DNA of 10,216 nucleotides from Methanosarcinales archaeon (GTDB taxonomy: Archaea > Halobacteriota > Methanosarcinia > Methanosarcinales > Methanogasteraceae): NCBI GenBank assembly GCA_030606635.1, contig JAUWGA010000054.1, forward strand, positions 1 to 10,216, read 5' to 3'. The notes under the pieces are model-generated. The model did no database searches and had not been told where the DNA came from. It worked only from the letters and a program-made list of their open reading frames with translations. The translations under genes were made by a program, and so were the position numbers. Position 1 is the first letter of the stretch, and every line of letters starts with the position of its first letter. Of the stretch, positions 1-5,834 are shown piece by piece.

Positions 1-6
1 GGGTGG

Positions 7-36
7 GAAGTTTTATCAGTTTCCCAGAAAAACTTC
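7..36. repeat. 8-bp inverted repeat upstream of the first small gene
   Basis: GAAGTTTT at 7-14 is the exact reverse complement of AAAACTTC at 29-36, leaving a 14-base loop. It lies about 30 bases before the start codon at 66. It could be a hairpin at the end of an upstream transcript or a protein-binding palindrome. The window edge hides its context, and an 8-bp match can arise by chance. Confidence 0.3.
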
Positions 37-65
37 TGGAGAGATGATACTTGAGGTGATCGTGC

Positions 66-338
66 ATGACTGGTGAAATAATAACGGTTAAAGAACCAAA
101 TATTGGTTATGTAATAGTTGGGGCAATTTCTCTGAATTTTATGTTGATCCCATGCGGAATAGGGTGGTTAATTCATAGATCGATGTCAAACGATGAAATA
201 ACCCCATTCTGGACTATTTGCGGTCATTACGGGCAGATGACTGTTTATGGGATCGTTACGCTTATAATGGGTATTTTAATAGGCGTTCTTCTGGTAGTTG
301 CGCTTGGCATCATAGCTGGCGCCATATCCGGAACTTGA
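66..338 (+). CDS. small two-helix membrane protein of unknown function
   Basis: This 90-residue protein is not recognised as a member of a named family. Two long hydrophobic stretches, roughly residues 14-36 and 58-86, predict two transmembrane helices. They are joined by a short polar loop (about 37-57) with HRSMSNDE and a CGHYGQ motif. The start at 66 is well supported because GAGGTGAT at 53-60 is a strong Shine-Dalgarno sequence five bases upstream. The gene is visibly richer in A/T and has more ATA/AAT-type codons than the genes to its right, which may mean recent acquisition or low expression. It stands alone: the next gene begins about 170 bases later behind its own promoter. It resembles many small archaeal membrane proteins annotated as hypothetical, and no function can be proposed. 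Confidence 0.7.
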   Translation: MTGEIITVKEPNIGYVIVGAISLNFMLIPCGIGWLIHRSMSNDEITPFWTICGHYGQMTVYGIVTLIMGILIGVLLVVALGIIAGAISGT

Positions 339-418
339 TAAGTTGTGATGTAGCCACCATTGCAAGTTAATGGACGCGGGATGATGCAACCGCGACCGTC
401 AGGCATAGTTCCGAAACT

Positions 419-426
419 TTTTTATA
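419..426 (+). promoter_or_regulatory. TATA box of the LolA-like lipoprotein gene
   Basis: A T-run leading into TTTTATAC centres near 423. In archaea transcription normally begins about 25 bases downstream, here about 447-450, giving a 5' leader of nearly 60 bases before the ATG at 507. That start point falls at the first of two palindromes (434-449), which suggests a repressor site. Confidence 0.6.
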
Positions 427-433
427 CCCCAAT

Positions 434-470
434 GTTAGCTATATCTAACATGGAGTTAGAAATAGCTAAC
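434..470. promoter_or_regulatory. twin 16-bp palindromes, likely operator
   Basis: GTTAGCTATATCTAAC (434-449) and GTTAGAAATAGCTAAC (455-470) each have GTTAG...CTAAC arms. The second is the reverse complement of the first at 15 of 16 positions. Their centres are 21 bp apart, close to two helical turns, so two dimers would bind on the same DNA face. They overlap and follow the expected transcription start of the lipoprotein gene, a position typical of archaeal repressors that block polymerase. The binding protein is unknown; the 65-residue XRE regulator at 2429 is only one possible candidate. Confidence 0.6.
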
Positions 471-506
471 TTCGAGAACAGAAACAATATCAGAGGGTGA
501 AACCAG

Positions 507-1589
507 ATGAAGAAAGAGACGAAACAGATCGCAGTAGCTGCAATCGTCCTTGCAGCCGTCCTGCTCACAGGATGCGTCGATCAGGCGTCTGAGATGTCCG
601 CAGACGAGATCGCGTCCATGATGGAGGCGAAACAGGAGTCGATAGAGGATTTCTCAGCCACGGTGATTATGACATCGTCGTATGGTGGAGAGGTGGCTAC
701 GGAACGGGCGTTGATGATGAACAAAGCGCCGGATAAGAGTCGCATGGAATATACCGAGCCAGCAGAAGTTGCCGGCATGGTGATGGTCACAAATGGCAGC
801 ACGATGTGGACGTACGACCCTGCAAAGAATCGGGTAACGAAGATGGAACTCCCTGACATGGGGGATGGAACATCTGAGATGGAGTATACCCAGGTCGTCA
901 AGGGCATTCTGGACGAGACTGATATATCCCTCGAAGGCATCGAGACTATCGATTCCCGGAGCACATATCGGCTCAATGTGTCGCCAAAGGATGGAGTCGA
1001 GATGGGGCCCATCACCGGGATGCGCGTATGGGTCGATCGTGAAAACTGGATGCTTATCGGGATGGAGATGTACGACAAGGACGGCAATCCCATCTCGAAG
1101 GTGGAATACAGGGATATTGCGTTTAACACCGGAATTCCGGATAGCGAGTTCGTATTCGAGGCGCCTGCTGGAGCTGAGGTTGTGGAGACGTCTTTTGAGG
1201 ATATGATGCCCGAGGAGATGACGCTTGAGGATGCAAGAGCCAACCTCACGTTCGATCTGAGGGTGCCGTCGTACCTGCCGGATGGCTACGAATTCGACCA
1301 CGCGATGTTGCTTGGCGATCTCTATGGCAGCGAGCAGGAGATATTATCGCTGAAATACACAAATGGGTCCGGGATACTGCACCTCAGGGAATGCGTCAGC
1401 GATGGTTCGGATCAGTTAAAACCTGCGATGGGTGAACCAGAGATTGTGAGCATCAACGGGACTGACGGAGAGTTTACGTCGATGTTTGGCAGGAACTCGC
1501 TTCAGTGGAGCGCAGATGGTATCGATTACTCGCTGTCGGGTGAGTTTGAGCAGGACGAGTTGGTGAGAATAGCGGAGTCGCTTGTGTGA
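507..1589 (+). CDS. LolA-like lipoprotein with C-terminal DUF4367-type domain
   Basis: This is a 360-residue secreted lipoprotein. The N-terminus has a basic start, a hydrophobic core and a lipobox, LLTGC, with Cys23 as the probable lipid-attachment residue, so it should be anchored on the outer face of the cytoplasmic membrane. Residues about 33-225 resemble the LolA/outer-membrane-lipoprotein-sorting fold: a helix with an SIEDFSA motif, strands with WTYDPAKNRVTKMELP, and RVWVDRENWMLIGMEMYD. Residues about 248-358 fit DUF4367, starting with RVPSYLPDGYEF. Five N-X-S/T sequons (N96, N157, N246, N286, N317) are consistent with surface glycosylation. The start is fixed by GAGGGTGA at 493-500. 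Bacterial LolA carries lipoproteins across the periplasm. Archaea like this lack an outer membrane, so the true role is unknown; binding a lipid or lipoprotein at the cell surface is an inference. Confidence 0.85.
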   Translation: MKKETKQIAVAAIVLAAVLLTGCVDQASEMSADEIASMMEAKQESIEDFSATVIMTSSYGGEVATERALMMNKAPDKSRMEYTEPAEVAGMVMVTNGSTMWTYDPAKNRVTKMELPDMGDGTSEMEYTQVVKGILDETDISLEGIETIDSRSTYRLNVSPKDGVEMGPITGMRVWVDRENWMLIGMEMYDKDGNPISKVEYRDIAFNTGIPDSEFVFEAPAGAEVVETSFEDMMPEEMTLEDARANLTFDLRVPSYLPDGYEFDHAMLLGDLYGSEQEILSLKYTNGSGILHLRECVSDGSDQLKPAMGEPEIVSINGTDGEFTSMFGRNSLQWSADGIDYSLSGEFEQDELVRIAESLV

Positions 1590-1596
1590 CTCCATG

Positions 1597-1608
1597 TTTT
1601 TTTATTTT
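1597..1608 (+). terminator. T-rich terminator after the lipoprotein gene
   Basis: TTTTTTTATTTT begins eight bases after the stop codon at 1589. Archaeal polymerase commonly terminates at such T-runs without a hairpin. The same A/T-rich stretch is about 25 bases before the ATG at 1631 and could also serve as a weak TATA element for the next gene. Confidence 0.5.
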
Positions 1609-1630
1609 GTGCTATACTGGGTGATGTGGG

Positions 1631-2047
1631 ATGAAAATCAAAAATAAGAAAGATGCATTAGTTATAGGGGGATTACTGGCAGGAACCGTGACGGTTTTGG
1701 GGGGCATAATCAATTGTCTTCATAGTTATGATTTTAAGCACTGTTCTCTTATCTGGGTCGGACTGCTCATACTTGGTTCGGCATTGTACGCCATGCGAAG
1801 ACCGGAAACAGAAGTTCTGCCAGATGAAAGGGTCACGAGAATCAATGAAAAGGCAGGATATGTTGCGTTCTGGCTGGTTTCGATATTGATAACCCTCCTG
1901 TTCTGGTCGGATCGGACATGGTCGATCGGAATCGAACTCGTGGATATGTACTATGCGGCGATGTCTGTTGGGATAATTTCGTGGAGTGTACTCAGGTGGT
2001 ATTACAACAAAAAGGGGGCGTTGTCTGATGAAATTCAGAAAAGATAA
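1631..2047 (+). CDS. DUF2178-type four-helix membrane protein, copy 1
   Basis: This 138-residue protein has four predicted transmembrane helices (about residues 9-29, 38-56, 76-93 and 105-123). Between helices 2 and 3 lies DERVTRINEKAGYVAFW, the signature of the DUF2178 family, and the protein ends with LRWYYNKKG followed by a charged tail. GGTGAT at 1620-1625 is a Shine-Dalgarno sequence five bases from the ATG. It is the first gene of a three-gene cassette: its last 20 bases overlap a paralogous gene, which in turn overlaps an XRE regulator. DUF2178 genes often neighbour small XRE regulators in archaea and Firmicutes. Their biochemical role is not established, and a membrane sensor or stress-response role is only inferred from that pairing. 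Confidence 0.8.
   Translation: MKIKNKKDALVIGGLLAGTVTVLGGIINCLHSYDFKHCSLIWVGLLILGSALYAMRRPETEVLPDERVTRINEKAGYVAFWLVSILITLLFWSDRTWSIGIELVDMYYAAMSVGIISWSVLRWYYNKKGALSDEIQKR
1989..2008 (+). repeat. 20-bp direct repeat, copy 1 (within DUF2178 copy 1)
   Basis: TACTCAGGTGGTATTACAAC is exactly repeated at 2392-2411. It encodes LRWYYN at the end of helix 4 in both paralogues, with identical wobble bases. It is a remnant of tandem duplication or gene conversion. Confidence 0.85.
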
Positions 2048-2432
2048 AGATATCCTGCGTTTCTCATGTATTGCTGCTCTCTTGATCCTCGCCGGCACCC
2101 TTATGGTGAGTTTCCTTTCCGGTCCCACCTATTTTGGGATTGGTTCCGTCCTGATCATTATGGGGGTTATTGCGATCATCGTAGCCATCATTGCAGCAAC
2201 AACACCTAAAGAAGATATGATACAGGACGAAAGGTCTGTGAGAGTCAACGAAAAGGCAGGTTACCATGCGTTCTGGATTCTCCTTGTGACTATGGCTCTT
2301 GTTCAATCAATAGCTATGTTTGGGAGATTAGATCTCAGCTATAAGAGCGTTTCACCCGACATTTTCATCGTTGGAATGCTTTCGTTTGTTATACTCAGGT
2401 GGTATTACAACCGACGGGGCGACGTCCGGTGA
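2028..2432 (+). CDS. DUF2178-type four-helix membrane protein, copy 2
   Basis: This 134-residue paralogue of the preceding protein has four predicted helices (about 9-29, 37-58, 80-97, 110-124). The family motif QDERSVRVNEKAGYHAFW sits between helices 2 and 3, and LRWYYNRRG lies near the end. I chose the ATG at 2028 (MKFRKDKD) rather than an upstream GTG at 1986 because it gives the same N-terminal layout as copy 1 and has a GGGGG Shine-Dalgarno element at 2014-2018. The start lies inside copy 1, giving a 20-base overlap, and its TGA stop overlaps the GTG start of the XRE gene, so translation of the three is probably coupled. The two proteins agree mainly in the motif and C-terminus and less in helices 1 and 2, so they may form a heteromer; this is inference. 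Confidence 0.8.
   Translation: MKFRKDKDILRFSCIAALLILAGTLMVSFLSGPTYFGIGSVLIIMGVIAIIVAIIAATTPKEDMIQDERSVRVNEKAGYHAFWILLVTMALVQSIAMFGRLDLSYKSVSPDIFIVGMLSFVILRWYYNRRGDVR
2392..2411 (+). repeat. 20-bp direct repeat, copy 2 (within DUF2178 copy 2)
   Basis: Exact copy of 1989-2008, in the same reading frame (LRWYYN). The sequences differ immediately outside the 20 bases. Confidence 0.85.
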
Positions 2433-2626
2433 ATACCAGAATCAAGGAGCTGCGGGCACGGTATAACCTAACGCAGGAGGAGCTTGCAAAGAAGGTCGGG
2501 GTGAGACGGGAGACGATTGTGTTTCTCGAAAAGGGAAAGTACAATCCGTCGCTCAAGCTGGCGCATGATGTCGCAAAGGTTCTGGAGACGACGATTGAGG
2601 AGCTGTTTATCTTTGATGATGATTGA
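2429..2626 (+). CDS. small XRE-family HTH transcriptional regulator
   Basis: This 65-residue protein is nearly all Cro/CI-type helix-turn-helix (about residues 3-58). The recognisable pattern is LTQEELAKKVGV, then RRETIVFLEKGKYNPSLKLA, then TIEELF. It belongs to the widespread group of about 65-70-residue XRE regulators that sit beside small membrane proteins. The proposed start is the GTG at 2429, which overlaps the preceding TGA (GTGA). The more upstream ATG at 2399 would add ten residues encoded inside the DUF2178 gene and absent from the family. GGGG at 2415-2418 could act as ribosome-binding site. It has no effector domain, so any signal must come from a partner. It probably autoregulates the cassette and may respond to the DUF2178 proteins; this is inferred from context only. 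Confidence 0.85.
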   Translation: MNTRIKELRARYNLTQEELAKKVGVRRETIVFLEKGKYNPSLKLAHDVAKVLETTIEELFIFDDD

Positions 2627-2705
2627 TTCCCGATTCGCGGGTGTGCGCTCTTTGCTCGAGGAAGCAGAAGTGGGGGCGTCGCACGTAGTTCGGTGACCCG
2701 AACAT

Positions 2706-3053
2706 CTACACCAGCCGCAACTCCCCTGTGACCGCGTCCAGTTTATCGGACTTGCCAGGTCCTATGCCAAGTGCAGTGACCGTGCCGGGCGGTATCTCGG
2801 TTAGACCTGCGTCCGTGATCAGCGATGCCGGAAGCCCTGCCGCTTCCGCGTCCATCTTCAGCCCATACATCTCTGAAAGATCTTTCACCTGCAGCACGAT
2901 CTTCTTCTGTCCGCCATCCTTCCATGCCCTGCGAGCGCTCGAATCTGCTTGCTCTGCCGCGGATACCGCAGCATGTGCGACCTGCACCGCAAGTTTCCCG
3001 CGTGAGAGTTTCAGGTCCTCCCGGATGATGATGCACTGTTTGTACTCGGTCAT
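2706..3053 (-). CDS. pth2: peptidyl-tRNA hydrolase, archaeal Pth2 type
   Basis: At 115 residues this is the full usual length of archaeal Pth2. The enzyme hydrolyses the ester bond of peptidyl-tRNAs that drop off ribosomes, recycling tRNA in the cytoplasm. The diagnostic motifs are present: LKLSRGKLAVQVAHAAV near the N-terminus (with Lys20 and His27), ITDAGLTEIPPGT (Asp81, Thr85, Pro88-Pro89), and ALGIGP (94-99). The start is the ATG at 3053, which agrees with the family's MxxYKQCIIIREDLK beginning. There is no Shine-Dalgarno sequence, but an ATGATATAATG element about 30 bases upstream on this strand suggests a leaderless or nearly leaderless mRNA. It is convergent with the XRE cassette (79-base gap, with no clear gene in it) and divergent from the regulator gene to its right. 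Confidence 0.95.
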   Translation of the reverse strand: MTEYKQCIIIREDLKLSRGKLAVQVAHAAVSAAEQADSSARRAWKDGGQKKIVLQVKDLSEMYGLKMDAEAAGLPASLITDAGLTEIPPGTVTALGIGPGKSDKLDAVTGELRLV

Positions 3054-3078
3054 GTGAAGGTATATGAACGCATAGGAA

Positions 3079-3089
3079 CATTATATCAT
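3079..3089 (-). promoter_or_regulatory. TATA box of pth2 in the shared divergent gap
   Basis: Read on the minus strand this is ATGATATAATG, centred about 31 bases before the pth2 ATG. This would place transcription start within a few bases of the ATG. Its plus-strand reading also contains TTATAT and might serve the divergent regulator, although it lies very close to that gene's proposed ATG at 3093. Confidence 0.5.
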
Positions 3090-3092
3090 TGT

Positions 3093-3638
3093 ATGATAAC
3101 GCAAGCGTCGACGCCAGAGACGTTAGCAGACGGGGTGATCCGTTCCGTATTCGAATCAGACGAGCGGTTTCAAAGCGTGCTTTCGAGAGCGATAAAGGAG
3201 GAACTTGGCATGACCGTCCTCGAATTCAGCGAATGCGCCTCGATTCCGCAAAGCACGATGTACAAGATACTCGAAGGGCGCCGCGAGCCGAATGTGAAGA
3301 CGCTTCGCCAGATCGTAAAGACGATACGAAAACTCGAAGGGACTGAGAAGAATTTCATCGCAGTCATTGCGGCGCGTCCGGTACTCGACCGCATCACAGA
3401 GAGGCAGATCTTGATAGAGGGCGAGAGCGTGGTCGTGCGAGAGTATGCGGCATCCACGATGGAGGATGCTATCATAGCAGCGGTTCGTGCCGAGCGTGAC
3501 GGCGCATCAGCGCTCGTATGCGCACCGATCGTAAGCCCGACTGTGGAGAAGATATTAAGCATCCCTGTGGCAACGATCAACCCGACGAGCAGCATTGTGC
3601 GGGCGATCGAACTTGCCGCACGCAAGCGAAGCAGTTAA
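3093..3638 (+). CDS. HTH regulator with PrpR_N-like C-terminal domain
   Basis: This 181-residue protein is probably cytoplasmic and fits the archaeal 'predicted transcriptional regulator' group (COG1709-like). Residues about 41-80 form an XRE-like helix-turn-helix (TVLEFSECASIPQSTMYKIL, then a recognition region continuing to IVKTIRKL). Residues about 88-177 resemble the PrpR_N sensory fold: AARPVLDRI, VREYAA, EDAIIAAVRAERDGASALVCAP, and IPVATINP. The start is uncertain. I prefer the ATG at 3093, but a GTG at 3054 directly abutting the pth2 ATG would add 13 residues and a GTG at 3135 would shorten it. It is followed after 25 bases by a membrane protein and then by an isoprenoid-reductase-family gene, so local control of that operon is plausible. 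The ligand, if any, is unknown. Confidence 0.75.
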   Translation: MITQASTPETLADGVIRSVFESDERFQSVLSRAIKEELGMTVLEFSECASIPQSTMYKILEGRREPNVKTLRQIVKTIRKLEGTEKNFIAVIAARPVLDRITERQILIEGESVVVREYAASTMEDAIIAAVRAERDGASALVCAPIVSPTVEKILSIPVATINPTSSIVRAIELAARKRSS

Positions 3639-3663
3639 TATGGATGTGGGGGGAGAATCCAGC

Positions 3664-4539
3664 ATGTACCGATTCACTGGGATGCTTTCCGAACTCGGCG
3701 GTTTCTCTGGGAAACTGGGGCGATATTATGCGATGCTTGACGTGATTCTTGTCTTTATGGCGTCGTACGCTCTCATCATCTTCACCGGCGTCCACCGGAT
3801 CTGCGCAGAGATGGCAGGTGTCGATATCATCACGTTCTCAGAGATCGGCATGGAAATTGCGGCACCCGCGGTGTGTGCGATCCTGCTTGCTGTTGTGGCT
3901 ATGGCGCCGATCTCGATCCTGCTTGTAATGTTTACACGCAGAAGGCGCGATGGCGTCTGCGCATCTGTTGGGGCAGCATATCCCGAACTGGATGAGCCCT
4001 TGAAAACCGCTTATGACAACCGCGGGGTTGAGAATGTGGTGGTTGGTGATCTGGCGGAGATGGTCACAGCGGAGATGGATGAGATCACATATTCGTCGTT
4101 TTTGAACCGGAAACGGATCACATCGAGAGTTGTCTTGATTATCCTGCTTGCACTCTTCATCGTGTCGCTTGCGGTTGCGAATTTTTCTGTGGTCGAGTCG
4201 GTCGATGGCGTAAAACTGCCCGTGTTTGGCGGGGGTGGAGGCGATGTCGGCACTGGCGGTGGTGGTGACACGATCGAGGGAGCAGGCACGAGTGGCAGCG
4301 GTGACATCTATGGCGAGCCATCGGTTGCGTCCATCGAGGGCACGAACCTTGACCTCACGATGTACACCGGCATCGGATCTGAGTTTTCGATCCGCGAAGT
4401 ATCGGAAACAGCGGCTCAGGAGTTTACGGAGTCTCCCACGTTTCCGGTAGATGCGACCGGTTCCGAAACATCGCAGGAGCGAATTGCTGACGCCGATCTG
4501 GTCGGAAGATACTTCGAAGAACTTGCCGCGGCGGGATGA
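3664..4539 (+). CDS. three-helix membrane protein with Gly-rich extracellular tail
   Basis: I cannot assign this 291-residue protein to a characterised family with certainty. Predicted helices are at about 22-42, 66-91 and 153-174. By the positive-inside rule (RRRR at 92-95), residues 92-152 are cytoplasmic; this part contains AAYPELDEPLKTAYDNRGVENVVVGDLAEMV and is likely the conserved core. After helix 3 the chain is outside: a glycine-rich linker (189-213, GGGGGDVGTGGGGD), then an acidic, Ser/Thr-rich tail to the end. I chose the ATG at 3664 because GGGGGGAG at 3648-3655 lies eight bases upstream; an in-frame ATG at 3640 would add eight residues but has no such site. The next gene starts one base after its stop, so the two are almost certainly co-transcribed. 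A scaffold or membrane-complex role is only a guess. Confidence 0.75.
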   Translation: MYRFTGMLSELGGFSGKLGRYYAMLDVILVFMASYALIIFTGVHRICAEMAGVDIITFSEIGMEIAAPAVCAILLAVVAMAPISILLVMFTRRRRDGVCASVGAAYPELDEPLKTAYDNRGVENVVVGDLAEMVTAEMDEITYSSFLNRKRITSRVVLIILLALFIVSLAVANFSVVESVDGVKLPVFGGGGGDVGTGGGGDTIEGAGTSGSGDIYGEPSVASIEGTNLDLTMYTGIGSEFSIREVSETAAQEFTESPTFPVDATGSETSQERIADADLVGRYFEELAAAG

Positions 4540-4540
4540 T

Positions 4541-5716
4541 ATGTACGACGTGATCATCGCTGGCGGAGGTCCGGCAGGTTCGATTGCCGCAGAGAGGGCT
4601 GCTAGAAGCGGACTGGATGTGCTGATGCTTGAGAAGGCAGTATATCCAAGACACAAAACGTGCGGCGGCGGAGTCACTCAGAAAGCGCTGGATATCATCG
4701 GTGGGATCGATAAGGGGTTGATCGAGCGCGAGACATTCGGTGCACGCATCTTTCTCCCGGATTACCGAAACTTCGCAGGGATGCTTGAGACCCGGGTCGC
4801 TGTGATGACACGGCGGGCGAATCTTGATCACTGGCTTGCCAACAGAGCAGGGGACCGGGGTGCCGTGGTTCACGATGGCGAGGCTGTGAAAGACGTTCTT
4901 TTCACAGAGGACTGTGTTGAGGTGGTGACATCCGAAAACCGGTACCGTTCAAGGATGATCATCGGATCTGACGGGGTGAACAGCACAGTAGCGAGAAGAT
5001 CGGGCATACGAACGCGCTGGGGTGCTGATATCGGTATGTGTCTGGAAGCGGAGGTCGAACTTGGAGAAACAGGTGTCGATGAGTGTGTCGGCGATAGATT
5101 GGTTGAATTTTATTTTATCGGAGACCGGGGTTACGGATGGATATTTCCGAAGCGGGATCATATCTCGATAGGCATCGGCGAATTTGCCCCACGAGTGAGT
5201 GACCTGAAGGGATCGTTCAGCAGATTTGTCAGGGACGTCTCAATCCGGAAGAATATCGATATCGAAGGCAGGATAAATGGAATAAACAGCTATAGAATCC
5301 CTGTTGGCGGATTTGACCGAAGAATACATGGCGACCGTGTGCTGCTAACGGGCGATGCTGCCGGTTTTGTCGATCCGTTTCTCGGTGAGGGGATATATTA
5401 TGCTCTGAAGAGTGGCGAGATAGCAGCAGGCGTCGCTGCATGCGCTGTCGAGAGCGATGATTTCTCTGAAAGATTCTTGCAGGAATATGTGGCAAGGTGT
5501 GAGAAGGAGTTTAATTATGATCTGAAATCTGCACTGAAGTTTGCAAATTTCACTTATGGTCATCAAAACCTGTTTTTAAAGGCGATATGGCGAGACAAGA
5601 AGTTGTTCATGGAATATATGAGAACCGCCAGGGGGGACGTGACATACACTGAATTTAACAGGTGGTGCGCCCGCAGGTCTCCTGTAACGCTTGCAAAACT
5701 GATCATTGGTAGGTAG
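4541..5716 (+). CDS. geranylgeranyl reductase family FAD-dependent protein
   Basis: This 391-residue flavoprotein belongs to the geranylgeranyl reductase family, which hydrogenates isoprenoid double bonds, in archaea typically those of the lipid core. It has the N-terminal Rossmann FAD motif IIAGGGPAGS (5-14), the LEKAVYPRHKTCGGGVT segment (Cys41 sits at the family's conserved cysteine), an IIGSDGVNSTVAR motif, and GDAAGFVDPFLGEGIYYAL from residue 271, which closes the FAD site. The CGGG form differs from the RCAEG-type sequence I associate with the main digeranylgeranylglycerophospholipid reductase, so this may be a paralogue acting on another substrate such as a quinone, a polyprenol or a modified lipid. 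The ATG at 4541 starts exactly at the Rossmann strand and follows the preceding stop by one base; upstream in-frame codons lie inside that gene. The operon with a membrane protein suggests action at the membrane. Confidence 0.9.
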   Translation: MYDVIIAGGGPAGSIAAERAARSGLDVLMLEKAVYPRHKTCGGGVTQKALDIIGGIDKGLIERETFGARIFLPDYRNFAGMLETRVAVMTRRANLDHWLANRAGDRGAVVHDGEAVKDVLFTEDCVEVVTSENRYRSRMIIGSDGVNSTVARRSGIRTRWGADIGMCLEAEVELGETGVDECVGDRLVEFYFIGDRGYGWIFPKRDHISIGIGEFAPRVSDLKGSFSRFVRDVSIRKNIDIEGRINGINSYRIPVGGFDRRIHGDRVLLTGDAAGFVDPFLGEGIYYALKSGEIAAGVAACAVESDDFSERFLQEYVARCEKEFNYDLKSALKFANFTYGHQNLFLKAIWRDKKLFMEYMRTARGDVTYTEFNRWCARRSPVTLAKLIIGR

Positions 5717-5787
5717 GGTGGATAGAGTGGATGGGGGGTTGGTTGTACGTTTTACTTAAGAGCGATCACGCGTCCGGCAATCCCAAC

Positions 5788-5827
5788 ATTTATAACCATA
5801 AAACCGTTATGTATAGAGAAAAAGGAG
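5788..5827 (+). promoter_or_regulatory. promoter and ribosome-binding site of the rpl10e operon
   Basis: ATTTATAA at 5788-5795 is a good TATA box and predicts transcription start near 5816. AAAGGAG at 5821-5827 is a Shine-Dalgarno sequence seven bases before the ATG at 5835. The leader would be about 20 bases. The 118-base gap contains no other gene that I can see. Confidence 0.7.
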
Positions 5828-5834
5828 CATATAA

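Noticed and set aside
434..470. Reading the palindromes as a DtxR/IdeR-type metal operator
   Set aside because: They share TTAG/CTAA ends but lack the GG/CC-rich layout of that consensus, so no family was assigned.
581..1301. Two long minus-strand open frames (222 and 215 codons) opposite the lipoprotein gene
   Set aside because: They are antisense shadows. The plus-strand protein has a lipobox, a ribosome-binding site and family motifs, whereas these show low-complexity Ser/Ile or His/Arg-rich translations and no motifs.
1986..2027. GTG at 1986 as start of the second DUF2178 gene
   Set aside because: It would add 14 polar residues encoded within the conserved end of copy 1 and lacks the ribosome-binding site seen before 2028.
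2627..2705. CCCG-ATTCG-CGGG hairpin at 2629-2641 as a terminator between converging genes
   Set aside because: The stem is only four base pairs and is not followed by a clear T-run.
4451..4540. Thirty-codon N-terminal extension of the geranylgeranyl reductase family gene
   Set aside because: The extension lies inside the preceding gene, and the family begins at the Rossmann strand encoded right after the ATG at 4541.
3838..4677. Minus-strand open frame of 279 codons opposite the Gly-rich membrane protein
   Set aside because: The translation is rich in Arg, His and Cys, has no recognisable domain, and crosses the boundary between two well supported plus-strand genes.
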